From contig MCFE01000372.1 of NCBI GenBank assembly GCA_002104905.1, forward strand, positions 21,120-85,119: a stretch of 64,000 nt of DNA. Reading direction: 5' to 3'. This document shows, in pieces, positions 35,733 to 47,412 of the stretch (positions are counted from its first letter, which is position 1; each line of letters opens with the position of its first letter). Source of the DNA: Basidiobolus meristosporus CBS 931.73 (taxonomy: Eukaryota > Basidiobolomycota > Basidiobolomycetes > Basidiobolales > Basidiobolaceae). The position numbers and the translations under genes are program-made. A model generated the notes under the pieces. The model had not been told where the DNA came from, did no database searches, and saw only the letters and a program-made list of their open reading frames with translations.

Positions 35733-36007
35733 TCACAGATTGGGTAACGTAATTATTTGGAGACCGGCTTGTGTACCAATTAATACCAATGGTGCGACTA
35801 AAGATATCTTGATGATTTTCCAGCTGAAGTGCGGATGACCCAATGCCACTGTAAACAATGAGACTTCGCGAGTATCATCCATCTTCACGAATCGAATCCA
35901 GCCCAAATGACCGTTACTCGATGTTGTAGCGAACATTCGCAGACACCAATTTCCGTTGTCCAATCGTCGCTGTCGGGCTACGCCATCGCGACGGGTCCCC
36001 CAACTCT
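35733..36007 (-). pseudogene. Possible fungal fruit-body lectin-like fragment
   Basis: About 90 open codons in one minus-strand frame. The order N-G, L-R-M, G-x-L/I-R-F, D-D, then F-T-V-A-L-G-H and W-x-I matches, in spacing, the middle of the fungal fruit-body lectin family as I remember it. Neither the usual N-terminal beta strand nor the C-terminal third is seen, and upstream the frame ends in a stop. It may be a gene fragment, an exon whose partners I missed, or chance similarity. Confidence 0.22.
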
Positions 36008-36549
36008 CACAACAAGCAGCCGGACAGTGGATGCTTTGACTTTATTCGAAGGACATGCCGATTTTGGAGCGTGAGGAGCTTGTGTTGTTGGGTGGACGAA
36101 ACGAATGCCCCTCGGGACCCTCAGTTGGATCACATGGTTGTTACATTGGTTATCAGTCAACCTTGCGAGGAAAAAGAGTGACCATCGATAAATTACACCA
36201 TTCCTTCTTTGAAACAAGCTTGAATGGATTTCTATACATGAAGAAGATAGCTAGACGTGGACGATTGTGTAACATCTGGAGTTTGACAGGGTTTCAATAT
36301 AACATCGATATATATAGTAAGCGCCCAACCTAATCCCTCAACCGCTATAGGATACTTCTCGCTAATTCCAAGCGAAATCGACGGTCCAATTAATGTCGGG
36401 GCCGTTCGTTACTGGACATTCAATTGCTCGGTTGGTGGACCATTGGGCCCTCTGGATTTTTTCCATTCAGCTTTCCGAGGGCGAAAATCTTCTGGATTCA
36501 TGTATATATCCCTAGAAATGGGTGCTTCCTGTCTTTCAGGAGTTGCAAA

Positions 36550-37410
36550 ATGCGCGGCTGTGTTGGTCATTCCAAGTACCAATGCCTGTTGGGGTTAACC
36601 GGACTCTTGTTGATCTTACTTGCCATACTTCGTGTCTCGCGCAGAGCCACCCCAGTCATGTACGAATACCATCATAATACCACTGGTAGGCTAATTTTTA
36701 TTGGTGACGTTCATGGGCATTTGCGCTCTTTCAACAAGCTGCTCGAGAAGCTGAGCCTGGTGCCGGAGGATCGAGTGGTTCTGCTAGGCGACATGGTGTC
36801 GAAAGGCCCCAACTCCATAGGGTTACTTGCTCGCGCAAAAGAAATCAATGCGCTCTGCGTGCGTGGGAACCACGACGACCTGGTAGTAAGTTGGAGGGAC
36901 TTCTTCAAGTGGAATCGTAATAGCTGGGTTATTGGGGAAGAGCATCAGAACATCGCTAGGTATCTTTATTCGCCAACTCCACATGGCAGGCCAGGCTATT
37001 TACTACCAATGTTCTTTTCTAGTGCCCTGCCACAGGAGCTGTACGGATATTTAGCTAGCTGTCCATTGATCCTCCACATCCCTGCATATTCCATGTATGC
37101 CGTTCATGCGGGCCTGGACCCATATACGCCTGTCCACCTACAGAACCCATTTTACGTGATGAACATCAGGCGCATTCTGCCAAATTCCCGGCCGTCCAAG
37201 GGTAAGGACGAGGGGATCCCCTGGGCTACAGTTTGGAACAGAATGCAATCGAAATTGAGGAATCCAAAAACCGTGATATACGGCCATGAGTCCTCCCGCG
37301 GCTTGGTGACCTTGCCCTATGCAATTGGTCTGGATACTGGTTGCGGGCGGGGCGAGAGGTTAAGTGCCATGATCTATCCCCAGCGAAGGCTCATCAGTGT
37401 TAAATGCTGA
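36550..37410 (+). CDS. Membrane-anchored calcineurin-like phosphatase, Ppn2-like
   Basis: A 286-residue protein from the ATG at 36550. That start is chosen because it begins MRGCVG and is followed by one membrane segment (about residues 12-28, type II anchor), and because a TATA-like run lies ~45 nt upstream. The metal-binding motifs of the PPP/ApaH-like superfamily are complete: GDVHG (52-56), GDMVSKGP (80-87), RGNHD (105-109), 'YAVHAGLDP' and 'IYGHESSRG'. The 'S/TKGP' and 'GNHD' variants fit the ApaH-like group that includes the vacuolar Zn-dependent endopolyphosphatase Ppn2 of yeast. Short-chain cleavage of polyphosphate in the vacuole is therefore a reasonable inference; a diadenosine-polyphosphate hydrolase is the alternative. 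Confidence 0.85.
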   Translation: MRGCVGHSKYQCLLGLTGLLLILLAILRVSRRATPVMYEYHHNTTGRLIFIGDVHGHLRSFNKLLEKLSLVPEDRVVLLGDMVSKGPNSIGLLARAKEINALCVRGNHDDLVVSWRDFFKWNRNSWVIGEEHQNIARYLYSPTPHGRPGYLLPMFFSSALPQELYGYLASCPLILHIPAYSMYAVHAGLDPYTPVHLQNPFYVMNIRRILPNSRPSKGKDEGIPWATVWNRMQSKLRNPKTVIYGHESSRGLVTLPYAIGLDTGCGRGERLSAMIYPQRRLISVKC

Positions 37411-37834
37411 GCTTATCAGCAATAAACGCAGATGCCGAATCGGCAGACCGCGTACCAACCTTACGTCCATCCTCGACTAGTGCATGGCGAATATGACACA
37501 AACACCTCGCGGTGTAACCAAGCATGTTTAGGTGGTTTTCAAAGTATTCATTAAATCAATACGAACCATCTTATAGTATAAAGTGGACATCTAAATACAC
37601 CCGCTAGAACTCAAGGCGGTACCACAGCCGGTGTAACATGCATGTATGCCATGGAACCATAACTAATTGGATTTAAGACTTCAACCTCAAAACTACAAAC
37701 ATCCCAGTACTTCTATATTACAGTGAGTACAGTGCAACCAGCCACCCCACACAAGGCCGAGATGAGATCCGTCATGCATGGCAAAATTCCCCATTTTCAA
37801 CGATATGAATGCGATGATTGCTGAATGCGTACCC
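37411..37834. other. Convergent 3' region between phosphatase and F-box genes
   Basis: About 420 bp without coding features, lying between two convergent stop codons. Confidence 0.5.
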
Positions 37835-39011
37835 TCAGGTCGCAATTGATAGCAGTTCTGACAGCTCGAGCAACTTCCGCTCCAGCTGCAGGACCGGTAT
37901 TTTCGGGCGGTGGCAGTATCTCCAGCGTTGGATTCTGGATGTGGTGATGCTAGGGGAATGGGCGACTCGGTTGAGTTGCTGGTGGACAGATGGCTTTGTG
38001 TGGACCAGCGCGATTTTCCCCTCGTCATCCTTGGGTAAGATGTCGATCACCGACCCGGTGACCCGCCTGACCTTGTTTCGCCAAACGCGGAACACTATGT
38101 GGCGCCATTCCCTCGAGAGGCTGCTGACCTTCTCAAGCTCTCTGGTATTTAGAAATTCGAATATGGTTTCCATGATCTCGGCGGGAAAGGCAGGGTTTGG
38201 GATGGAGGAGAGAGAGGACTGGGGCAGCGCGTGGTCATCAGAGCGGCTGAGGTCCATTTGCTCGATGCGTGTCTCCGAGTCGATGATGGCCTTCAAGGAT
38301 TTCACCTCAATCTCCAACCGGGTGGCGGCCAGGAAGGAGATCAACGAGTGGTATCCATAATAGCCAGGGGAAAGGCCGATCTTGATTGGGCTGAGTTGTA
38401 ATGTTTTGGGCTGTATGTGGAAGATTGCGGGATAGATATAGGTGTTGGATGTGGTCAGACCCAAGCTACGCGCTAAGGCCATTTCCTCGTCCGCCAAAAA
38501 CTCTACTCTCCCTTCATTCGTATCATTGCGGAGAGTGTAATACGACCTGGCCTCCAAGACATCATTTAAATTGCCGGGAAGTAGTATGAGAAACAGTGTA
38601 TCCCATCTTAGCAATATTCTGTTTAGCTTCACAAGACGCTATCAGACCAAGGTTTCCTAAGATTTGCTATCAAACTGCCTTACCTCCAGGTCTTCCTGTG
38701 AGATGGTCAAGGTGGTTCCGGTAAACGGATCTGTAAAGGTTTCATTGGAGTCCTCATTTTCCAGTCCGATAAACTTTAGAATCCTAAGGAGCTGGGGGCC
38801 GATAGGGCAGCGTAAAGACTAGGGAAACGTGCACGGTTCTTGTTTAGTGAGCTGTTGCAATTGAGGCACTCAGTCTGGTAATACGTACACTGACGGTAAT
38901 CAGAATGACGTGAACAAATTGCGTCAGACGTTCCAGGTCTAATACTTTCCCCTCAGCCGTCACTAGTTTCTTTGGGAGCATCTTATTCTGAGTCTCTGCT
39001 AATTGAAGCAT
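37835..39011 (-). CDS. F-box protein, 3 exons, 349 residues
   Basis: Exons 39011-38889, 38818-38684 and 38626-37835 join in phase 0. The F-box lies in the last exon at about residues 231-275 ('PAFPAEIMETIFEFLNTRELEKVSSLSREWRHIVF'), matching the LP.EI...IF.FL...DL..VS.VSR.WR pattern. F-box proteins are substrate receptors of SCF ubiquitin ligases through Skp1. The N-terminal 230 residues contain no known substrate module that I recognise, and only ~75 residues follow the F-box, so the F-box is unusually C-terminal. The N-terminal part may be the substrate-binding region. Introns are 70 and 57 nt. Confidence 0.8.
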
Positions 39012-40875
39012 GTTCCAGACTAAAAGCTACTACGAGATAGACCGACAAAGTCCACGATATAGAATGGAAATTCTGGTTGGACTAGGAGTGAGGTCGAAGC
39101 CTTGGAGAAAGACTGTTGTCTAATAATTTCTAAAGGGTATAGGGGGAAGAGGCGGGATATTCTCTGGGCTCTATGGAATGGCGTTAAAAGGGTCAAGTAG
39201 GAGGTTCTATTTTTAAGTACCGATTAAGCCATTGGATCATGCTCCATTTATGTGACTATTGTTTGGCTCAACACTTACAGGGAATATTTAAGTTAGAAAT
39301 AGCCCGCTGGGCAAGGGTGTTTGGTCGGCTGCAGGTCGAATGCAATGCTAGGAGTGACTTTTTCAGCGGGAACCGCCGGGGAAAATCGTGCGTGTAGACA
39401 GGTGGACCTGACACAAGATGTGGCAATCCGCCCGAGGTTGGTGCGCTATAGCCATTCTGATCGTGTCGCCTTGATACAAGAAGCTAGGCACCATCAGGCT
39501 ATCGCACCAAGAATCTTCTCCTGAGCCAGTGATTGATTGATCATGTACACAAGGATATCAGGTCGACATTGGCTTGTATTGTTTGCACCTGTAGGTTTCG
39601 GAAAAATGCCAATTAATGATATAAATAGTAGTCGTATCATTCCCACAGAAACTCATGTAAATACATGGAGTTTACTCATGCATGGACGGCAAATAATGGA
39701 TATTGTTGTTTTTGCAGCTGTCCAATCCAGCTGACCCAGCCGATTCAGGCCCTTAGCTGGCATGTCTTCCCTTCATCATGTCCCTGATGCGGAATGTTGG
39801 TGCCTATTTTAAGCTGTATACAGTTATACATCTTCCAGCCCCATACCCACTCACCGGCCTCGTTAATCCATGCCTCAACTGACCCGTTCCGTGCAGCACA
39901 CTGATGAGCAGCTGCATTCAAGGGAAATTGGATTATATATTCGATTGCGATATTGTTGGTCCTCGATGCATCGCTTCTCAATGAAGCCCTATTCGCAGCA
40001 CAGGACATGGTCACCGGCCATTACTGTATTCCATTTGGCCACAGTAATGCCAATACAATAGCGCCGATCAGATCTATGGCAATTTAGGATTAATCCCCGT
40101 GCAAAGTGGATTTTGGGATCTTGACCCCTTCATTCTCGTTTCGCCAGCCACACGAACATACATGGCTTCTACGACGTCTCAATGAGCCATTGTTCCGCAG
40201 TCCCTGGGTAGCAGTTGCTGAGGATCGTCTTAAGGCTTGGAATGCATCAGATATGTGCTGCCGCTTGTGTGTCCCGTGATATCTATCACTTCCCAAGCCT
40301 ACCAGTAATGGGAATGGTAGCTTTGCAACACATCAAGATCGGGGTCTAACCAGCAATAGCATCAGAATGTTTCACCACTATATGCCTGATTGGCTTAGTA
40401 CCTTCAAGGGGACTTTGGAAAATTGGCTTCTGTGGTCCGTTATAAGACACAAATGAAAAAGGGACTTGTCAGATAAAAACACAAGAAAGTTCTAGATAAG
40501 CAATGGAGGATGGTACATAGATAGGTGGTGCATTTGCCACGCTCAGTGTTTCACATACTCAGCTTTGTTACAATAGTGGTGATCCAGGTACTGGACCATC
40601 TTTTATCATCTCACAATGCTGCATATACTGGAGTAATCCAATTGCTAAATTATGAAATGTTGGCTTAAAATATTCCCATCAAATTGACACTTCACCCCTA
40701 GTATAAGCTCTTTCTTCTTCACCAAGTTCTCTGTCTATATTTCAGTATAAGTCTAGTACTCAAAATATAGTTGCTTACTAAGTCTAAACTTCATGCCAAA
40801 TCTTGGGACTTCTTTAAGCATGTGTTTTATGTCTGTTTTCTCCAGACTTTGCCAAGGTACAAGCTCTACCTCTAT
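39012..40875. other. Intergenic / transition into transposon block
   Basis: About 1.9 kb with no recognised gene. The first part should contain the F-box promoter. Small frames at 39321-39524 (+), 39745-40014 (-) and 40090-40296 (-) have no motifs. From roughly 40.3 kb the sequence becomes more AT-rich, like the transposon block to the right. Confidence 0.45.
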
Positions 40876-41874
40876 GAAAATAATTGTGATGATCCCATCA
40901 AAAGGCTGCCACAAGATTTAAATCCCATGACTGAGAGGTATTAACACTGTTAGAACACTGTGAAAAATCATTAGAAAAAAATTGCACCGCAGATCTCCCA
41001 GAAACTTGGTCAAAAACTTTCATCATAACAATCCCTGGGTTACTTTTGATTGGCTCTCTACAATTTCTCTCACTTTCTGATCCCAGACACTCAATTGTCT
41101 CCTACTTTGTGAACACTGATTGGCTATTGTCTCTTTTTCACACTGCTTATTTTATGATACAACCAGTGCACTTACTTTTCATGCATACAAATTGGTTTAT
41201 TTCTGTTGAATCTCCAGTTATAGCTCAATTGTAGATTCTAATGACCTATACAAGTCCCTACAACCAACACTAACATTACACCCAACCTCACACTCAGCAA
41301 GTAACTCCATTAAAATCCACCATTCAATAAGTATCTCTGCTGCAACACCCTTGTTCCATGATTTTGGCAGGAACCCTACAGCTTTAGGCCATTGTTTTTT
41401 CACTGGGTCCCATACCTCTTAGCCTTCAGCTAGCACTGCAAGGTCTAGCTCCTCACTGCCTAGTTGTTGCAATAAGTCCTTGTAATATTCAAGGGCAGTA
41501 TCATATGCACTACTCTTCAAGAAGTGCTGGAACCTCTTGCTGTGCCTGTTATTGTCTCAAGATTCCACTGTAGGTATTGTGAGAGTCCTCTGATCACTTG
41601 ACATTGTTGCATTGCTGGTCAGTGGGAACTCCGTTCTGTTTACATGGGATAATGTAGAGCTGTAGTAGACAAAGTGTCTCTCTCTGCAAACTCATCTACT
41701 GTATCGGAGTATAGCTCAGCCAGCTGGGATTCCAACTCTTGTAAAAACAACTATTGTCTTATAGGTAATTCTTCTTGGCTAGTATAGGCTTCAAGCTGCT
41801 CTAAGTCAATGGTGTCAATTGGCAGGAACTGCAGCTTTTTCTCCTGCTCTTCTGTCTCTGGCTTGGGATAGTTT

Positions 41875-42223
41875 TGTTGTAAAAATTTGTATTTCCACCT
41901 AAATATTCCTCTTACTTAGTCACTTAGATCATTACCTTCATATCCTGGAGAATACTAACCAAATTCCTTGTTGGGATTTACTTAGAATATTTTCACCAAA
42001 ATACCAGGTACCCAGAACATCAAAATTCTCAAAGTTGTCCAAGCAGCCCCAAACTTTGCACACATGTTCTTGGGACCTTTCTTAACCTATTCTACATGTT
42101 TGTAATGCCAAGACCAGGTGAAAGTATAAATACTACTTTTACATTCAATAAATCATTAGGTGAAAACCACATAATCTACTTGTCCTCCTAATCACTTCCA
42201 GTATTTCCAAGTCTCTTACAATA
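41875..42223 (+). repeat. Copia 5' LTR
   Basis: 349 bp; begins TGTTG and ends TTACAATA, where the 3' LTR has the canonical ...CA. It is near-identical to 46209-46557. Confidence 0.92.
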
Positions 42224-42254
42224 GAATATGTGCCTCAAGCTGTCACTCTCTGCA

Positions 42255-45200
42255 ATGTCTACTACTGCTATTACTGGAATTTTTCTCTCTGCTGAAAAGT
42301 TGGATGGATCTAACTACCAAGTGTGGAAGGTGAAGATGAAGATGCTGATACAAGAAAGAGGTCTTTGGGATATTGTCATGGGAGAAGAATGCCCTCCTAA
42401 AAATGTGGGAGAGGAAGCCTTGAAGTGCCAGAAGAAAGAACAAAGTGCCTTTAACTGCATTTGCCTTAATGTCAAAGACAAATTGTTAATTCAATGCTCA
42501 AGAGCAAAAACAGCAAAGAATGCCTGGAAGGCATTAGAAGACACCTACCAGTCATGTTCAGCTGCTAAGAAAATGTATCTGAGATGAAAATTCTTTACTA
42601 CAAAGATGCTACCAGGAGAAGAAATGAAAAATCTAATTAACAGAATTACCTTGATGGTAGATGAGATGGAATCTGTGGGTGTACTGACTACTGGTGAGGA
42701 TGTGATAGTTACCGTCCTGAATAGCCTGACAGACAAGTTTCAGGGCCTTGTATCAGCCCTAGAGTCCAGAACTGAAGATTTGGCCTTAAATTACGTATAT
42801 GGAAGGCTCCTGGATGAAGAATTAAGAAAATCAAGCACCAATAAGAAGGAAGAAGAAAATGCTTTAATAAGCAATGATAGCCAACAAAGGAGGTACCCAA
42901 GACCCTACAAAGGCAACACTAACCTGTTTTGCAACTACTGCAAAAGGAAAGGACACACATCAGACTAGTGTCTCAAAAAGAGAGATTATCAGCAAAAGAA
43001 GCCTGAATATGGAAATGCTGCAACAACTGAAGATAGGCTATTCATATCTGCACTAAATATGACCACAAACAAGGATTCTCAGATGTGGTATATTGACTCC
43101 GGAGCTTCTCAACACTTTACACGCCAAAAAGAACTTTTTATCCAATATCAAGAAATTCCAATTAAGAAGGTTTTCATGGGTGACAATAGAACACTTGATA
43201 CAGTGGGAGAAGGAACTATCCAAGTAAACCTTAGAAGCAGTGAAGGAAGCCATACACTGACTTTTAAAGAAGTACTCTATGTACCAGAAATAGCCAAGAA
43301 CTTACTCTCTGTAAGCAAGGCCACAGCAGAGGGACTCAGTTTCAGTTTTGACATTTCTGGATGCAGGATCACTGATCAAAATGGTGCCCATATTGCTCTG
43401 GGTATCAGAGATCAGAATCTATAGAAGTTGACTTATATTCCATCATATCTGGAAGCCAATATATGTAACTTAAATGAAGAAACACCAATGCTTTGGCACA
43501 GGAGATTTGGACACACCAATTTTGATTATTTGAGTAAAATGATCAAAGATCAGCTAATTTCTGGGGTGAAAATTGATTCCCCAGCTAATTTGGAGCACTG
43601 TGAAGCCTGCATATATGGGAAACAAGCCAGACAGTTGTTCAAGAGCTCTTGGTTAATCAAAACTAAGAAAAAATTAGATGTAATTCACTCAGATCTGTGT
43701 GGACCTATGCAAAATTTATCCTTAGGCAGGATGAAGTGTTTAATTATTTTATTGATGATTATACAAGATACACATGGGTCTACTTCATGGAGAGAAAGGA
43801 AGAAGCTCTGGTTAAGTTCAGGGAGTTTAAAGCCATGGTGGAGAGAGAAACTGGTGAAAAAATCAAGAAAATACGCTCTGACAATGGTGAAGAATATACC
43901 TCAAAACTCTTCTTCCACTTCTGCATAATTCATGGGATAAAGCAAGAGACTACTGTGCCATACTCCCCACAGCAAAATGGAGTAGCAGAACATGCTAACA
44001 GATCAATAATTGATATGGCAAGATCTATGATCCATGATCAGAAATTATCCTATGATTTTTGGGCGGAATCAGTTACCACTGCTGTTTATCTTAAAAATAG
44101 GAGTTATAACAGAATACTTTGTGATTCTACTCCATTTGAAGCATGGTATGGATACAGACCAAGTGCAGAACATCTAAGAATATTTGGGTGTACAGCACAT
44201 GCCAAAAAACTGGCCGGAAATCAGTCAAAATATGAGCCAAAAAGTGTAAAATGCATATTTTTGGGCTACTGCAATGAGACTGAGGCATACAGACTCTACA
44301 ATACCAAAGCAAGAAGCTGATCAAGTCCAGGGATGTGTTGTTTGATGAAAATTCAAAGTTTTCACAAAAAATGACATCAGATGATGACAAAAATTTGATC
44401 TCAAGTCCACCAATTGTCAGGATTGAATCAGAGCAAAACAATGAATATTTTTTCACTCCAGAAGACTCTACAACTGTGGTTCAGCCAGAATCTGTGCCCA
44501 GGAGTATCCCAGAAGTGATCATGCCAGTATCAAATGCTTGGAGATCCAATCAGACAAGAAATAGCCCAAATTACTACATCAATGAGGGTACAAACTTAGC
44601 CTATGCCTATTCAGTCCATATTGATGAGCCCCAGACTGTAAAAGAAGCCCTAAATAGCCCTCAGACAGCATTTTGGAGATCTGCAATGACTGAGGAATAT
44701 CAGGCCCTGATGGAAAATCAAACTTAGGACTTAGTCAAATTACCAATCAACCAAAAATCAATTGGATGCAGATGGGTCTTCAAGACAAAATACAAGGCTG
44801 ATGGTACAAATGAAAGATACAAAGCAGGACTTGTAGCCAAAGGATACTCTCAAACAAAAGGACTTGACTATAATGAGACCTTTGCACCAGTAGCCAAGTT
44901 TAATTCCATCAGATTAATATTGGCTATTGCAGCCAAATATAAGTTTTTTATTCATCAAATGGATGTAAAAACTTCATTTTTAAATGGAGAACTTGATGAG
45001 GATCTGTATATGGACCAGCCTGATGGGTTTGTTGACCAAGATAACCCTCATTTGGTCTGCAAGCTTAAAAAGTCACTATATGGTCTCAAACAATCACCAA
45101 GAGCCTGGAATTGCAAGATAGATTCTTATTTGGAATCTTTGAGTTTCAAAAGGAGTAATGCAGACTATAGTATATACTATAAACCCAATAGAGCAAATCC

Positions 45201-46197
45201 AGCTCTACTAGCTCTATATGTGGATGATCTTATTATAGCCACCAATAACCTAGAAACATTGGAAGAGACAAAATACAGCCTATCTAAGGAGTTGAAGATG
45301 TCCAATCTATGAGAACCTAGTTACTACTTAGGGATTAAGTTCTCCATAGACAGAAGTACCCAGACTATTACCCTAAGCCAATCCAAGTATATTCAAGATA
45401 TACTAAAGAAGTACAAAATGGAAGACTGTAAACCAGCAGCTGCCCCAATGGAGACAAACTTTAACTTCATCAAAACTCAACCAAATCAAGAGAGCTTGGT
45501 GCCATCTGAAAGCCCTGACTTTCCTTATCAATCTACAATTGATAGTCTGATTTATATCATGCTTGGAACACGTCCAGATATTTCATATTCAGTGGGAGTT
45601 GTCAGCCAACATAATCAGAACTATGGATCTGATTGTATTGCAGCAGTTAAGTAGATTTTTAGATACCTAAAAGGAACTGCCAATATCTGCTTAAGATACA
45701 CTTACAAGGATTCAGAACAGGATCTTGTGGGATACTCTGATGCTGATTGGGGACAAAATTTGGAAGACAGATGATCCACCACACAGTACACCTTTCTTTA
45801 CTGTAAAGGAGCAATTTCATGGAATTCAAGAAAGCAACCAACCGTAGCACTTTCTACCACAGAGGCAGAGTACATGGCAGCCTGTGAAGCTACAAAAGAA
45901 GCAATGTGGTTAAGAATGCTTTTTACAGATTTAGGCCTATGTCAAAAAATGTCTATTACATTATTTTAAGATAATCAAGGATGTATACAATTAGGTAGAA
46001 ATCCAACTTTTCATGCTAGAACCAAGTACATAGATATTAGACATCATTTCATATGTAAAGCTATAGAAAATGACTTAGTTAGCTTAGCTTACTGTCCTAC
46101 AGATGAAATAATTGCAGATATATTTACCAAACCACTAGCTAGAGACAAGTTTGAATATCTTAGGTCAAAATTAGGATTAGTCAGTATGAACATTTAG
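42255..46197 (+). pseudogene. Copia Gag-Pol polyprotein, broken by stops and frameshifts
   Basis: Domains are in copia order: Gag with UBN2/DUF4219-like start ('LDGSNYQVWKVKMKML'), CCHC knuckle (CNYCKRKGHTSD), protease (WYIDSGASQHFT, ~43090), integrase with HHCC region ('LWHRRFGHTNF...CEAC') and DDE core ('VIHSDLCGPM', 'IRSDNGEEY', 'PQQNGVAEHANR'), reverse transcriptase ('CRWVFKTKYKADG', YVDDL near 45220) and RNase H ('DADWGQN', '[12 protein letters not shown]', 'IFTKPLARDKF'). In-frame stops: 42585, 42966, 43422, 44725, 45310, 45652, 45772 and 45967. Frame changes occur near 43735 and 44310. Several stops sit where relatives have Trp, Arg or Gln, consistent with C-to-T/G-to-A decay. Not expected to be functional. 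Confidence 0.9.
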
Positions 46198-46208
46198 CTG
46201 AGTGGGAG

Positions 46209-46557
46209 TGTTGCAAAGATTTGTATTTCCACCTAAATATTCACCTAACTTAGTCACTTAGATCATTACCTTCATATCCTGGAGAATACTGACCAAATTC
46301 CTTGTTGGGATTTACTTAGAATATTTTCACCAAAATACCAGGTACCCAGAACATCAAAATTCTCAAAGTTGTCCAAGCAGCCCCAAACTTTGCACACATG
46401 TTCTTGGGACCTTTCTTAACCTATTCTACATGTTTGTAATGCCAAGACCAGGTGAAAGTATAAATACTACTTTTACATTCAATAAATCATTAAGTGAAAA
46501 CCACAAAGTCTACTTGTTCTCCCAATCACTTCCAATATCTCCAAGACTCTTACAACA
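46209..46557 (+). repeat. Copia 3' LTR
   Basis: 349 bp, begins TGTTGC and ends TACAACA. Contains a TATAAATA motif near 46460 that could be the LTR promoter. Confidence 0.92.
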
Positions 46558-47412
46558 AGTATCTCTTCCTTTACCTTTACCTTTACCACTATTACTGACA
46601 GGTCTTTACAGCTATTCTGACTGAGTGCTTCTTGTACTATACTACACTTTTTGCTTGATAAATACTGCACTGGTGCATTGGTCTCTACATGTGTTTCTCT
46701 TACTAATACTCCTCAGGCTACCTTATGTTTCATGCCAGTTGTTTGAAGCTCTCAGCCCTGCTTGTGATTGGCTCTTGAGGGCACTGCTAGTTTTTAGCTG
46801 TGGAAGCCTTGCTCTTAAGCTTTGGATAGTCTTTACCACTCTTAAGATACTTTTATAGCATAACAATTCTGTCCCAAGGTTCATTTGCTTGTTTGGGTCC
46901 AGAATAATGCTCATGGCTAAGGTCAAGCACCTTCTATTTGGCCTTGAACTCCTGATGGTCCCATGGCATGCCAGCCTTTGAGTGATGGTGAGCTAGACTT
47001 CTTACAACCTCTTGAATATTGGCCCATACTTCATCATTGCACTCAATAGCTTTACAGATCTTCAATGTCTTTAGATTTTGAGGCTTTGGTAATATATCAT
47101 AGTCACTCCCTCCCATGCTTTAATATGTTTTTCTGTGAACTTTACCTTTGGACACAGTTGTTGTGCACCAAAGACTGTGCAGTGTTCCTCTGCTGTTACA
47201 TTTGGAAATGTCACAATTTGCGGTTGTGATATTCAGCCATTTTGGGTCTATCTTTGCAGCAAGAATACTGTATTTTCTACCTAGATATTGTTTGCTACAC
47301 ACATAATACACTAAGTCCATCATGGATGTTGTGATTTAGCATATGAAGGACAGCCAGGGGGAGTTGGAAAATACTGAGCACAGATGTGAACATAGAGACA
47401 CCAATACCATAC

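Larger units (their letters stand above)
35371..36549. other. Intergenic with a possible lectin-like coding remnant
   Basis: This lies between two divergent genes. A minus-strand frame around 36000-35733 contains 'GHLGWIRFVKMDDTREVSLF' followed by TVALGHPHFSWKII. It loosely resembles the core of fungal fruit-body lectins, but a full gene could not be assembled. A TATA-like run at 36503-36509 precedes the phosphatase gene on the plus strand. Confidence 0.4.
41875..46557 (+). mobile_element. Ty1/copia LTR retrotransposon, degenerate
   Basis: A full-length element of 4.68 kb: 5' LTR 41875-42223, internal pol region, purine-rich tract (about 46199-46208, GAGTGGGAG), 3' LTR 46209-46557. LTRs are 349 bp each and differ at roughly 16 sites by eye, so the insertion is not recent. 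The flanks show a probable 5-bp target duplication, AGTTT (41870-41874) and AGTAT (46558-46562), with one change. The insertion target is copy 1 of the DNA transposon. Confidence 0.92.
40876..47412 (-). mobile_element. DNA transposon copy 1: deletion derivative split by a copia element
   Basis: The left part (40876-41874) aligns with 48059-49060 of copy 2 and the right part (46558-47300) continues that alignment with 49060-49925. The copia element sits exactly between them. At about 47300 the sequence jumps to match 52705-52779 of copy 2, so the centre, holding the start of the minus-strand ORF and the whole Tnp2-like transposase, is missing. The remaining right end (47376-47412) resembles 53512-53550. 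It is therefore a non-autonomous internal-deletion derivative. The coding traces are on the minus strand (for example 47116-46934 and 41403-41218) and are broken. Confidence 0.7.
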
